This document shows, piece by piece, positions 21,752 to 33,189 of a stretch of 64,000 bases of DNA; the stretch's first letter is position 1, and the number at the start of each line of letters is the position of its first letter. This DNA comes from Neoceratodus forsteri. Its lineage: Eukaryota > Chordata > Ceratodontiformes > Ceratodontidae. Below the pieces are notes generated by a model. It was given only the letters and a program-made list of their open reading frames with translations, was not told the origin of the DNA and did no database searches. The stretch spans positions 589,503,001 through 589,567,000 of the forward strand of contig CM028132.1 in assembly GCA_016271365.2 (NCBI GenBank), read 5' to 3'. The translations under genes and the position numbers were made by a program.

Positions 21752-23577
21752 AGCGAATTGTGTGCCACCCTGTCTGTTCAGGTAAAACATGTTTGTGGTA
21801 TTGTCCGTCTGGACTTGAATGACCCGACCCCTGACTAGCAGAGCAAATTCCTTCAGAGCCCAGTGCACTGCATGGAGTTGCAACACATTTATGGGGTGAC
21901 AGAACACACTGGATGACCAAAATCCATGGGCAATGTGGTCTCCCAGGTGTGCTCCTCACCTCACTAGAGACATGTCCATCGTTAGCATGATGGTCGGCTT
22001 GGGCGGACAAACTGGATTCCTTCCTCCAGATGTTCCAGGACCAACCATGACCACATCAGCTGGTTCACTGTGACCAGCTGGTCCAAGTGACCTAGGCCCT
22101 GGGACCACAGATAGACCAGCTCACACGGAAGGGGGTGCATCTGCCAGCAGGCCCAGTGAACCACACTGGTGCAGGATGCCACGTACCCCAGCAGCAGTAG
22201 GAAATCCCAGGCAGGGCACAACAGCCCAACCTGAAATGATCAAGCAAATGAGATAAGATCCTGGGCCTGATCCACTAGGAGGTGGACTTTGGCCTGCAGG
22301 GAGTCTAGTTCTGCCCCAATTAACTTGATCACCTACTTTGGTACCAGTTCGGACTTGTCCTAGTTGATCAACAGGCCCAAGTCTCTGCAGGTCTGGAGAA
22401 GCAGGGCTGTGGATCTCACCACAGCCTCTCTGGATTGAGCAGCTATCAGTCAGTCATTCAGGTAGGGAGTACACTCAGACCCCTAGGTGCTGCAGGTGGG
22501 CTGCTACCACTGTCATGCATGTGGTGAAGACCCTTGGATCTGAGGAGAGGCCAAATGGCATGACCTGGAACTGGTACAGGACTCTTTCTGCTCAGAAACT
22601 GAAGGTACTGGCGGTGGGAAATGCAGACAAGAATGTGGAAGAATGCATCCTGGAGATCCAGGGAGCAGAACCATATGTCCTGCTCCACGATGATATAATA
22701 TGGCTCGGAGTAACCATCTGGAACTTCTGCTTCCACATGCATTAGTTGAGATTGTGAAGATCCAGTATGGGGTGCCAGCCTCCCCATCTGTTTTGGGCCC
22801 AGGAAACACCTGGATACATAACCCTGACTGGCCAGGGTGTCCCAGACATGGGCTGTGGGGCTCTGTTCACAAGGAACTGAGCAATGTCCTCCCTGAGGGT
22901 GGACAACATGTCCTGAGACACCCCAGACTCTCAAGGTACTTGGAGGCGGAAGGATGGGAAAGCCTCAAAACTGAGAGACAGTCCTCTGCCCACTATGTCC
23001 AACACCAATTTGTCTGTTGTGATAGCAGACCAATGTGGAAAGAAAAGACTAAGCCTGCATCTGACAGGAAAAGCAGTTGAGGATAGGACAGGTGGAGGGA
23101 TGACACCCCCCAGCCTATGACTGGGCATCTTTTGGGGAGGCATAGGCAACTGTTGCCAGAGGGGCACCACTACCCATCCCCCCTTTTTTGGACCTTGATC
23201 TCCAGACTTCTTGGGGCACCAGGTCTGAAACTGCCCCTGCTGGGGCTGCTGCCAGGGAGGTTGTGACAGGAAGGACAGGTACTGAAAGGCCAGCCTCTTA
23301 AGCTTTTTCTTCTGATCCTTCTGAGACAAAGTCACAGAGTCAAGGGTGGAATTGGACTTCTTGAGGCTTGTGAGGTGTCCTTCCACCCCAGGGCCAAAGA
23401 GGTCAGTGCCCAGAAAGGGGACATCCACCATCTTCTGTTGGGTATCCACTGTGAAGGTGGACAAACGCAGCCAAGCCCTGCAATGCTTGGAGATAGCCTC
23501 CCCACACGGGCACAAAAGTTGCCCATGTCCAAGGCTGTCTGGAGCTGGTGTTTAGCCAGCAATTGATTGATGAGTTC
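21752..23577 (-). pseudogene. RNase H, reverse transcriptase and gag C-terminus of DIRS copy G
   Basis: RNase H sequence on the minus strand includes a 'YLNRQGGTQ' segment around 21770. RT follows upstream with 'FCSLDLQDAFFHILV' in 22458-22934. Gag-like sequence follows at 22931-23515 and 23332-23673 ('DVPFLGTDLFGPGVEGHL', 'LFFPHWSAITTDKLVLDIV'), where the junction with RT is direct. Frames are broken repeatedly. The segment stops exactly at the Gypsy target-site duplication (23578-23582), and the gag continues at 29603. Confidence 0.65.
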
Positions 23578-23582
23578 CACTG

Positions 23583-24325
23583 TGTTGTCAAAGCACAGTT
23601 CAGGAAGCATAGGAAAAAACCAGAAGCAGTTGTAGAATTCACAAAAAGTGTTTATTAGTACTAGAAGTAACATAAAAAAAATTAAATTGTTCAGAATAAC
23701 TATTTACAAAGGCAGAATAAACAGAGATCTAGATGAGTTTTCCTTCAATCTCTGTGTGTCTATGTCTCTGTCTTGCAAGAAATTGCATCTCTGTTTTTAT
23801 AAGACCTTGCAACCCCCCTTCCTTAACAAGCATCCTGTTTTTTTCTAAAATGTTCTTGTATGTTTCAGGCAGGTGCAACAAGAACACAATGTCCCAGAAC
23901 TGAGGCCCCTTCTCCATAGCTTCTGAAAAAGGGTTTAAAAATTGCTCTCCAGTTAACCCCTTGAGTTCCCAATAGCTTTCTTGCTAACATCTCAAACTAT
24001 AATTATATACATTTCAGCAGTAACACTATATAATTTCTAAATAAAGAGATCCCAATATCAGTTACATTTCCACATAATGATTTGCATATATTTATATACC
24101 AGTAGATATGCAAGGGAGGAAAAGATAGAAACAGCAAGGAAAGACTGAGAGACAGTGAAAGGCAGAGAACTGCGAGACTGTCAGGGTGATCAAATCCAAG
24201 GTCTCACAGGAAAAATTGGTTGCACAACCAGATAGACAAGAGACAGGAAAGGAAAGGACAGAACAGATCCCTACATTCAAACTCTCCATAATAACTGGGA
24301 CAGGGTCCTATTCAACCCTGTCACA
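23583..24325 (-). repeat. 3' LTR of the Gmr1-like element
   Basis: 743 bp, nearly identical to 28954-29597 over most of its length. It carries about 90-100 extra bases near 24040-24140 ('gatttgcatatatttata' and neighbours) that the other LTR lacks. It is bounded by CACTG at 23578-23582. Confidence 0.92.
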
Positions 24326-24345
24326 TACACCCCCCCCAAAAGGGA
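24326..24345 (-). other. Polypurine tract next to the 3' LTR
   Basis: On the minus strand the bases immediately before the 3' LTR are purine-rich ('cccttttggggggggtgta'). This is the usual place for the primer of plus-strand DNA synthesis. Confidence 0.65.
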
Positions 24346-24488
24346 ATCTGTTTTATCAAACAGGTTTCCGGAACATTCTATTAATTCTCGAACATTAGCT
24401 TCTAACTTTCAGAAATTAAGCACATTTGCAGTATCCTTTTTTCTAACAGTATAGCAAACAGTAAAGTTTAAACTCATACAATTGTTTT

Positions 24489-25995
24489 TCAACATTCAGA
24501 ACCCTCAATTCCTGATCCATATCTTAACAGAAAATCAGCATTACTATTCTCTTTACCAAATTTATGTATCAGCTTGAATTTAAATGGCTGTAGTGCCAAG
24601 TACCACTGTGTGATTCTAGAATTTTTGTCCTTCATTTGGTTAAGCCAACAGAGAGGAATGTGATCTATTATAAGTACAAAGACAGTTCCTAGCAAATAAA
24701 ACTTACAGGACTCCATGGCCCACTTTGCTACTAAACATTCCTTTTCAATGGTGGAGTACCTTTTCTCTCTGTCATGTAACTTCCTACTTATGTACAGAAT
24801 AGGATGTTCCATCCCATCTATATTTTGACTCAGTACTGCACCTAGGCCTACCTCTGATGCATCTGTTTGTAACAAAAATGGTTTCTCAGAGTCTGGGCTT
24901 CTTAAAACAGGGGATGAACATAATGCAGCCTTAATGGCTTGAAAAGCTTCATCACACTCTGGGGTCCATTTCACATTGTTGGATACCATTTTTCGTGAGT
25001 TCAGTGAAGGGATTAGCTAAATCAGCAAAGTTCAGAACAAATCTCTGATAATAACCAGCCAGCCCTAAAAGTGACCTGGCATGCTTCTTTGTTTTAGGGA
25101 CAGAGCTGTTAGCTACAGCTTTTACTTTAGAAATTTCAGGCTTAACTTCTCCATTTCCCAACACATAGTCCAAATATCTGGTTTTCTGCATGCCCAATGC
25201 ACATTTGGTAGGATTAATAGTCAGACCATTGCATTTTTAATAGCTTGGATAACTGATCATAGGTGTTCCAGGTGGCTTATCCAGTCTGGACTGTACACCA
25301 TGACATCATCCAAGTATGCAGCACAATAACCAGTGTGAGATGATAAAATTACATCCACGTACCGCTGGAATGTAGCTGGTGTACCATGTAAACCAAATGG
25401 CATGGTGGTGAATTGATAGAATCCAATAGGAGTGGCAAATGCAGTTTTGTCTCTGGATTCTTTAGCTAAAGGTATTTGCCAGTAACCCTTGGTGAGATTG
25501 AGGGTACTGATATACTTTGCACTCCCCAGTCTGTCCACCAAATCATCTATTCTGGGCATATGATAACTGTCAAATTCTGACACTTGTTTCCTAAAATCAA
25601 GGCAGATTCTAACACCCCCTTTCGTTTTTGTTTACAATTACCATTGGAGATGACCAAGCACTCCTCAGCTCTTCTATGATAACCAATTCTTTCATTTTTT
25701 GTATTTTCTTAACCACGTCAGCTCTTAACCGCTCTGGTAACCTGTATGTCTTTTGTCTAATACGGCAAATATTCCTTGGCACTATTACGTGTTCAACCCC
25801 TTTTGCTCAGTCTGGTATTGTGGTAAAAGTACTGTTAAATGTCTTTAGCACATTACAAATTTCTGCAGTTTGTTCTGAGGTTAAGGAAACATTTATCTTT
25901 ACAGCATCAGCAGTTACAGTTTGTTCTAGTCTATCATAAGCTACATCAATATCTTCATCAGTTTCTGGTAAAAATAGCAAAGCAGCTTTTGGCAT
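24489..25995 (-). pseudogene. Reverse transcriptase-RNase H of the Gmr1-like element
   Basis: The RT N-terminal part is at 25807-25995 and the palm at 25257-25583. The first catalytic block reads 'STLNLTKGYWQIPL', with Asn where Asp is expected, while the 'YLDDVMVY' box is intact. The connection 'VPKTKKHARSLLGLAGYYQR' lies at 24952-25197. RNase H at 24489-24989 has 'LLQTDASEVGLGAVLSQ', 'STIEKECLVAKWA' and 'IIDHIPLCWL'. The order RT then RNase H at the 3' end of pol, with integrase already upstream, is what defines the Gmr1 arrangement. Confidence 0.85.
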
Positions 25996-27276
25996 TTTTT
26001 AACCCATTTCTTGAGGAGGTTAGCATGGTATATCTTAGTAGGATTTTTCTTGTCAGGGGTCTCAATCTCGTAGTTAATGGTGCCAGTACATCTAAGCACT
26101 CTATAAGGCCCTTGCCACTTCATTAACAGTTTATTTTCTGTTGTGGGTAACAGTAGCAAAACCTTTTCACCTGGCTCAAAAACTTTTCCTTTTACCCCAT
26201 GGTCATAATACATCTTCTGCTAGTTTGGTGCCTCTTCTTGATTACTATGGGTAATTTCAACATATTTTGCCACTTTCTTTCTTAGGGCACATGTATAAGA
26301 TGTTATAGATTGTTTCTGAGTGGAGTTATCTTCCCACCTTTTTTTATCACATCCAGTGGCCCTCTTGGCTGCCTATCATACAACATTTCAAATGGTGAAT
26401 CTCTGTTGATGTCTGTGGCACTTTTCTGTAAGCAAAAAGTAGGTAAGGCAAGTATTGGTCCCAATCATTCCCTTCCCCTTTTGCAAACCTTTTTAACATG
26501 CGTTTTAGGGTTTGGTTAAAACGCTCAACAAGACCATCTTGTGATGGGGAGAGGTTCTTATGGCAGTGATACCTAGTAGTCTGTACAGCGCTTTAAGTAA
26601 TGCAGCACCAAAATTACTACCTTGATCAGTAATAATTTCTTTAGGTATGCCCACTCTACCGAAAATTTTTGCAAGCTCTGATGCCACTTTTGAAGCTATG
26701 ACAGTACGCATTGGAACTGCTTCTGGGTATCGAGTAGCATAGTCGCATACTACCAGGATAAATCTATTACCCTTTTTCTTTTGTCTGCAGGGCCAACCAC
26801 ATCCATTGCAATGCTCTCAAAAGTCACATCTATCAAGGGTAGGGGCACCAGTGGCACCTTGTTTTTCTAGTGACTATCGCTACTTTCTGACACTCAGCAC
26901 AGGAATTACAATAGGTAGCAGCATCTTCATGATTTCCAGGCCAGTAAAATCTATACAGCAATCTGGCAAGGGTGCGATCCCTCCCTGAGTGACCAGCCAT
27001 AGGACTATCATGTGCTATCTGTAACAACTCTGTTCCATACTTCTGTGGTATAACCAATTGTTCTGTCTGTTCCTGTCTCTGAGGTTTAACCCAAACTCTG
27101 TACAGTAACCCATTAAATTTTTTAAACATTGGTTCACCCTGTTTTGGTTTCACCCCCAGCTGCTTAAAATAACTCTGGAGAACAACATCATTAGCTTGTT
27201 CTAAAAGAAAATCACAATCAGTGATCAGTTTAGTTTCAGCAGTTTCATATGTTAACTCCTTATGCCCATCAGTCAT
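25996..27276 (-). pseudogene. Integrase of the Gmr1-like element
   Basis: The zinc-binding HHCC domain is complete at 26833-27276 ('IAHDSPMAGHSGRDRTLARL', 'FYWPGN', 'YCNSCAECQK'). The catalytic core follows with 'AMDVVGP' (first Asp, near 26805), 'IITDQGSNFGAALLKAL' (second Asp, 26505-26711), and a 'DGLVERFN' segment with the Glu in another frame near 26530. A C-terminal domain at 25996-26213 contains 'KVFEPGEKVLLLLPTTENKL' and 'WQGPYRVL'. All catalytic residues can be found, but frameshifts and stops separate them. It lies upstream of the reverse transcriptase. Confidence 0.8.
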
Positions 27277-27279
27277 TTG

Positions 27280-27740
27280 TTACCACTGTTTCTTCAGGCA
27301 TCGTCTTTCTTTCCTGGATTTCTGGATCTTGGAGCTGTGCTCAGACAAGTCTGAATCAAAGTCACTGAAAGGAAAAGTGTCCCCACCATTTGAGATTTTC
27401 TTTGCCTGAGCTCTTGTTACCACTGCTGCTGAAACTGCATGGTTTAGTTCCTCTGAGATTAACTCAGTAAATCCTGGACAGTCATTTCCAATAATCACCG
27501 GTACAGGTAACTTGGGTGCTACCCCCACTTTCATTTGGTGCGACACACCCTTAATGGTCAGAGTCACTTGGGTGGTGGGATAGTATCGAGTGTCCCCGTG
27601 GATGCAGATAACACCAGTAGCTGGTCCTTTTGCAGTGTTTTCCTAGCACTTCAACTTGCACTAGGGTCTGTCTGCTTCCGAATCAATGAGTCCCTTTACA
27701 GTCGTATCCCCCACCTTCACATCTGTTAAGTACTTGCCCC
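27280..27740 (-). pseudogene. Aspartic protease region of the Gmr1-like element
   Basis: On the minus strand near 27670-27720 the active-site segment reads 'VKGLIDSEAD', so the glycine of the usual D-S/T-G triad is Glu. A nearby stop follows ('DRP' then TAG). The following frame (27280-27567) includes 'VPVIIGNDCPGF', in keeping with the C-terminal part of a retroviral-type protease, then a basic linker leading into the integrase. Confidence 0.65.
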
Positions 27741-27769
27741 AATTTGCTAAGGACAAATCTGTTCCAGTG

Positions 27770-28842
27770 CCACTCTCCTTACTATGGCAGTTTCTTGCAA
27801 TATGGCCTGGCTTGTTACAATTATAATAAATAAAGTCTTTGAGAGCAGATCTGTTACCCCCACCAGAGTTCTTATCAGACTTTGAGTTTAAAATGGGAAA
27901 AAGAATGTCTTACCAGTGCTTGGCTGTTACTTCATTGCTGTGGCATCTGTCTGTCGATTTGGTAGCCCTTGGCCAAAGAAACAGCCTTTTCTCCACTTTC
28001 TGGTCGATGTACTTTCACCCAAAGCTGCACATCTGTAGGCAGGATGTCGATGAATTGCTCCATTGCAAATGTGTCAATGATCTGTGGGACTGTTTTGCCC
28101 TCTGGTTGGAGCCATTTTATCAGGAGTTCTCTGAGTCGAGTGAAGGCTTCTTGAGGATTGTTGACTGAGTTGTACTTCAGAGATCGAAATCTCTGCCTGT
28201 AGGTCTCTCCTGAGATGTCACACCTTTTCAGGATTTCGCTTTTCACCAAGTCATAATTTTCTGACTGTGCGGTGTCCATATTGCTGTAGGCAAGCTGAGC
28301 TTTCCCTGTCAGGTAGGGTACCAGTCTGATTGTCCATTGCTGCTCTGGCCATCGGCAGGCTGTGGCTTCTCTTTCAAAAGTTGTCAGGTATGCCTTGATA
28401 TCATCCGAGGGACACAACTTTGTAAGTTTAATGGCCTTTAAGTTGCTTGTGTTTTGTTGCTCGTCTGGATCTGTGCCAGATCCTCTGCCTTTGATAGCTT
28501 GCAAGGCATTATCCAGTGCTGCATCTCTTCTCTGCTGCTCCTGTCACTGCATTTCTTCTCTCCTCTGCTGCAACTCTTCTCTCCTCTGCTGCTTCTGTCA
28601 CTGCATCTCTTCTCTCCTCTGTGCTTCTAAATGTTGAATCTTCTTTTCTCTCTGCTTCTCCATCTCTTTTTGTTGTATAGCCCACCATTTGAAAAAGTCC
28701 ATCCGGATTTCAGGTTCTGTCACTGCCTGTTCTTTTTCCATAGCTTGTGCTGACTGTACAATTCAGCTTGAACTTCTGCCTCTGCTAGTTTGGCTGCCAC
28801 TCTCCTGGTAACCACTCCTGGGCTTGCTGCTGCAGAATCCAT
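27770..28842 (-). pseudogene. Gag of the Gmr1-like Gypsy element
   Basis: A plausible start ATG lies at 28842-28840 ('MDSAAASPG'). A Glu/Gln/Arg-rich coiled-coil segment (about 28530-28690) is interrupted by two TGA codons. Then comes a capsid-like region at 27932-28504 with 'SDDIKAYLTTFEREATACRW', 'YLTGKAQLAY' and 'YRQRFRSLKY', resembling the SCAN-related gag of Gmr1 elements. A zinc knuckle near 27780-27820 reads 'YYNCNKPGHIARNC', so the first of its four metal ligands is Tyr instead of Cys. The protein would package the element RNA if intact. Confidence 0.75.
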
Positions 28843-28933
28843 ACTTACTTATTTACATACTCTATGCTTCCCTGGTACTAAGTCCAGTACCCACGCACAA
28901 AACTCTTGGCTTAGAGTATGCATGGCATAAATC

Positions 28934-28951
28934 CCACTTAAGTTGACACCA
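28934..28951 (-). other. tRNA primer-binding site next to the 5' LTR
   Basis: Two bases after the 5' LTR the minus strand reads 'tggtgtcaacttaagtgg'. It starts with the TGG complementary to a tRNA CCA end. I do not assign the tRNA species from memory. Confidence 0.6.
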
Positions 28952-28953
28952 TC

Positions 28954-29597
28954 TGTCGTCGAGGCACAGGTCAGAAAACATAGGGAAAACCAGGAGCAGT
29001 TGTAGAATTCACAAAAAGTGTTTATTAGTACTGTACTAGCAGTAACATAAAAAAAATTAAATTGTTCAGAATAACTATTTACAGAGGCAGAATAAACAGA
29101 GGAGATCCATCTGAGTTTTCCTTCAGTCTCTGTGTGTCTGTGTCTCTGTCTTGCAAGAAATTGCAGCTGTTTTTATAAGACCTTGCAACCCCCCTTCCTT
29201 AACAAGCATCCTGTTTTTTTTCCTAAAATGTTCTTCTATGTTTCAGGCAGGTGCAACAAGAACACAATGTCCCAGAACTGAGGCCCCTTCTCCATAGCTT
29301 CTGAAAAAGAAATTAAAAACTGCTCTCAGGTTAACCCCTTGTGTTCCCAATAGCTTTTTGCAATAATCTCAAAATATAATTATATACATTTCAACAGTAA
29401 CACTATATAATTTCTAAACAAAGGGGACTGAGAGACAGTGAGAGGCAGAGAACTGCGAGACTGTTGGGGTGATCAAATCCTAGGTCTCACAGGAAAATCT
29501 GGTTGTGCAACCAGACAGGAAAGGAAAGAACAGAACAGATCCCTGCATTCAAACTCTCCATAATAACTGAGACAGGGTCCTATTCAACCCTGTCACA
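28954..29597 (-). repeat. 5' LTR of the Gmr1-like element
   Basis: 644 bp, the upstream LTR in transcription order. It is shorter than its partner by about 100 bp because of one internal gap near 29418. It is bounded by CACTG at 29598-29602. Confidence 0.92.
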
Positions 29598-29602
29598 CAC
29601 TG

Positions 29603-31260
29603 CCACCCACTGCTTTGCAGATATCAAACATTCTCATTACGGAATGGCCTTAACTGGCCATCACAGCAGCATAGCTAGCCTGCCAGAGACCCAGGGTAGC
29701 TGCAGAATACACTTTTTTAGTGACATGGTCAATCTTGCAGGACTCCAGGTCCGGAGGCTTGTCCACATTCCTCAGGTGTCCTAACTTGAATCCATTATCA
29801 CACCTATGGCTGAAGGGTGGTCAGAAAACCCCATAATGGAGCCCATACAGACTGCATACTTGTGGATCATATGGGCTGATGGTGTTGGGCAGGATGCTAT
29901 ATGCTGCCAAAGCTCCACGGTGGTCCCAAAATGGCCTCAGCCACCGGGAAAGCAACTTATGGGGATTCATCCCAGTCCAAAATGTCCATGAGAGGGTACT
30001 TAGCCCTCTTCTGGATGGACCTGGACTCTGCAACCAGATGGAGCAACACCCCAAAAGAGACCAACCCTTATTCAGTAGAAGGCTCCTCGACCGAATAACG
30101 GTCAAAAAGCAGAGCCCCAAAGGACCATGGATTCCTAATCCAAGTCATCCAATGATTCCTCAAAGACGTCCTCATCATATTTCACCAAGGACCTCCTGGG
30201 ACTCGTCACCCAGGGTGATCCTCACCGACAACTGGCCTGGCAAGTCAGGAACCAAATGGCTGACCTCACAGGTTGAAGTGCTGAACAGTGGCTGTCAGGG
30301 TGGCAGCTCCACCATGATCAGTGGAAAAGCAGGTATTGGAAGCATCTGGGGAACATGAGCTGGTGGGAGAGCCACTGGCATTTGCCAGGGAATCATAGAT
30401 CCCTGGGGTAGAGCCTTACCCTGCCCCATGGTAGCCTACTGCTGCCACAGGAACTCCTTACAGCACTGGCATGTTTTTCATCAGTGCCTCTCCTCACCTG
30501 AGGATGAGGACCATGAAGGGCAGCATAGCCTGGTCAAGCAGGATCAAGAGCATGAACACCTCGACTGTGATCTCGACTATGGACCACCCAGTTGACAGCA
30601 GAAGGGGGTCTTCTGGATCTGGCTATAAATAACCTGCTGGCCCACATTCAGTAACATGGGCAAAGAGCTGAACTCAGTTGGAGGCTTGTCCTGAACAGGA
30701 TCGACCGAGGTCACTGATCAAACCACATCCTCCTGGGTGAGGACTGGGAGCACCGAGGCCTGAGAGACCGAATCTTTGACCTTATCCAGCAACGGATTGA
30801 CTAGGATCAAGAAAAACCTTGACAGGTTGATTGACCGAAGTCAAGTTTAACTGGCTCACTGGTGGGGCCGATGAGCTGTTGACCTGCCCACTTGACCGAG
30901 GGGTGCCCAACAGCTGCCAAGAGGTCAGACAGGTCAAGGGCACAGGAGGACCAATATTTCTCCCTGTCCCATGACTGGCGATAGTGGTAAGAAGATTTCT
31001 TTGACTTAGTCTTAGACCAAGAGCCACAGTGGGCAAGACTCTCCCATTGTCTGGAGGGACCAGCACAAATCACAGAACTGGTCCGTGAAGGCCACTCCAA
31101 TACTGACCCCAGGTGGGAACAATGCCATGGTGGTGCCCCCTGTGACCGCCACTTCTGCTTCAAGGGACACAAGCTGTGCTGCAAACCCAACAGCCAAGAA
31201 AGCCTTTTTTCTGCTCTTAAAGTGATCCTTCAGATTTCATGGTGAAAGCTGTCCCAGTGC
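29603..31260 (-). pseudogene. Gag of DIRS copy G, N-terminal part
   Basis: Minus-strand coding-like sequence continues the gag interrupted by the Gypsy element at 23577. Fragments at 29821-30120 and 30782-31197 are Ser/Pro/Arg-rich like the gag of other copies. A cysteine-rich stretch near 31130-31200 would correspond to the N-terminal zinc-binding cluster. No long intact frame. The assignment rests mainly on position. Confidence 0.45.
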
Positions 31261-31547
31261 AAGCCAGAGCCTATCCTCAAAGGAGTCAGGAAGCACTGAA
31301 AGGCAAATGCTGTGCCCAGCCATGTCATGTTGCCTGCCCAAGCAGGTCTCCTGCAAGCCATCGTATATCCAGAGTCAAGGAAACCATGAAAAAAGAGGTA
31401 TTTTGCTTTGAAAACTACGAAAATGTTGAGCTATTGAACACAGAAAATCCTAAGAGGAGTGCAAAGGAAGTGACCTGTTCTTCCAGCGGAAAGAAAGATC
31501 TGACATCATCTGGTGGAGTTGGGGGGATATATCTGCCCAGGTAGTGA

Positions 31548-31597
31548 GAGATTATCAGCTTAAAAATGTCCAGCCAATCATTGCATTCCAGTGGAAA
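31548..31597. repeat. Right terminal repeat of DIRS copy G, inner half
   Basis: 'atcagcttaaaaatgtccag...ccagtggaa' matches the reverse complement of the family-2 left terminus at 44690-44740 ('ttccattggaagtactgatt'). It stops at 'tggaa' where copy B begins and resumes at 44598. Confidence 0.6.
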
Positions 31598-31830
31598 GTA
31601 CAGTTACATAAGAACTTACCGTAACAGTAGATCTTTGAGAGGAGCTCTTGCAGCAGGCAATAACCATAAGGACTGAGCCACCAGGCACTAGGACCACATG
31701 GAAAACTTTTAGCTAGCAGTATATGGCAGGGGACCACCCCTGATGTTGGCACTCCAACGTTTGACCTATGGTATAAAAGGGGCTGTCCCTCAGCCCATCC
31801 CCAGTTCTCTCACCAGAGACCCCAGTGTGT
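31598..31830. repeat. Left inverted terminal repeat of DIRS copy B
   Basis: This is the inverse of 44370-44597, sharing 'gctagcagtatatg.caggg' and 'cctatggtataaaagg'. The TATA motif here (about 31765-31775) faces the plus strand, toward the internal complementary region. Confidence 0.85.
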
Positions 31831-31932
31831 ACAGAAGTTGGAGAACAGAGGAGGTTCCTCTTAAATGAAGAAAGCAGAAAATCTGTGATGGAGAAGCAAC
31901 AAGCAGGGGGAAGGTGGAAGGGATGCAGTGCT

Positions 31933-32035
31933 TGCTGCAAGAGCTCCTCTTAAAGATTTACTGTTACGGTAAGTTCTTATGTAACTGTACTATCTTACTT
32001 CGAAGGGGCTCTTGCAGCAGACAATAACCATAAGG
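31933..32035. repeat. Internal complementary region of DIRS copy B
   Basis: It joins the reverse complement of the left end ('ttacggtaagttcttatgta') to the reverse complement of the right end ('atcttacttcgaaggggctc') at about 31990. Confidence 0.85.
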
Positions 32036-32105
32036 ACCGAATCCCAAGCAGTAGAGGAATAGACTCAGTCAACCGGGAGGAGAAGAACAGCAGGCATAGG
32101 GAACT

Positions 32106-33160
32106 TTATGACAGGAGGCCCTGGAGGACTGCAAGTCCAAAACTGACTCTAGGCCTAGAGACAATGTCCAAACTGTACTGCCTAATGAAGGTATGGACAG
32201 AACTCCAAGTGGCGGCTGAGCAAATGTCTGCAGCAGACACATTTCTGAAGGAGGTAGTCAAGGCAGCCATACTCCTGGTAGAATGGTCTTTGACCTGGCC
32301 TGGCAAAGGTTTGTCATACTTGCAGTAGCAGTAAACAATGCAATTAGCTAACTATTTAGGTAAACACTGTTTGGAAACAGGAGCCCTTTCTGTCCTGGGG
32401 ACAAATGAAACAAACAACTGGTCAGATTTTCTAAAAGGTTGGGTGCGGTCCAAGTAGAAATGGAACACCCGATGAACCTCTAGAGTATGGAGTAAAGCCT
32501 CCCCCTGATTAGAATACTCAGGAAAATAAACAGGTAGGTGGATGGATTGATTCAAAGAAAACTCAGACACAACCTTAGGCAAAAATTTAGGATTGGTTTG
32601 CAAAGATACCCTGTCTTCGTGGAAAACCAAGTAAGGTTCTTTACAAATCAGAGTCTGAAGCTTGGAAATCCTCAGAGATGAAGTAATGGCAACTAAAAAC
32701 AACACCTTCCATGACAGACAGCATAGCTCGCAGTTCGTGTCAGGTTCAAAGGGAGGAAGAGTGAGATTTTCCAAAATAAACAGCAAATTCCATGGTGCGA
32801 CTGGGGCCCTAATGGGACATTTCAAATGGAGAATGCCCCACAAGAAAGTCGGGGAAAAGTCCAGCTGGGCAATAGTTTTGCCATTGATGGGTGCATGATA
32901 CACAGAGATGGCAGAAAGGTGCACTTTGATAGAGGAGTAGCCCAGATCTGAGTCTGAAAGTGAAAGGAGGTACTCCAGGATAAGATTCACTGGACAGGTG
33001 AAGGGATCCAAGTGCCGGACAGTATCTCAGATGGAGAACTGTTTCCACTTCATGGCATAAGTGACTCTGGTGGAAGGCTTCCTTGCGGCCACCAGGACAT
33101 CTGCCACCCTAAAGGAGACCCTATTATGTGCAACAGCTAAGTCTGAAGGAGTTACGCATG
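32106..33160 (-). pseudogene. Tyrosine recombinase (DIRS copy B), nearly intact
   Basis: One frame at 32352-33011 covers most of the protein: 'LGYSSIKVHLSAISVYHAPI', 'SWKVLFLVAITSSLRISKLQ', 'VHRVFHFYLDRT' and 'SDQLFVSFVPRTERAPVSKQ'. The C-terminal frame (32106-32306) has 'DHSTRSMAALTTSF', with the HxxR pair kept, and 'HTFIRQYSLD' with the tyrosine. Lesions are a stop after 'KQCLPK' near 32352 and a break near 33010 at the N-terminal end. This enzyme would join the circular DNA copy to the target by strand exchange through a tyrosine intermediate. Confidence 0.8.
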
Positions 33161-33189
33161 GAGATTAAGCGACTTTAGGTCTGGGTGAA

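Larger units (their letters stand above)
23583..29597 (-). mobile_element. Ty3/Gypsy LTR retrotransposon, Gmr1-like, with both LTRs and a 5-bp duplication
   Basis: The element is 6,015 bp on the minus strand. LTRs lie at 23583-24325 and 28954-29597, both starting TGT and ending ACA on the plus strand. The duplicated target CACTG flanks it exactly (23578-23582 and 29598-29602). The order on the coding strand is gag, protease, integrase, reverse transcriptase, RNase H. Integrase ahead of RT is unlike ordinary Gypsy elements and is the hallmark of the Gmr1 group. Lesions in gag, protease, integrase and RT make it non-autonomous now. It interrupts the gag of DIRS copy G. Confidence 0.9.

Noticed and set aside
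31239..31544. A 101-codon plus-strand frame that looks coding in its second half.
   Set aside because: It lies in the gag leader of copy G, has no known domain and no support from neighbours.
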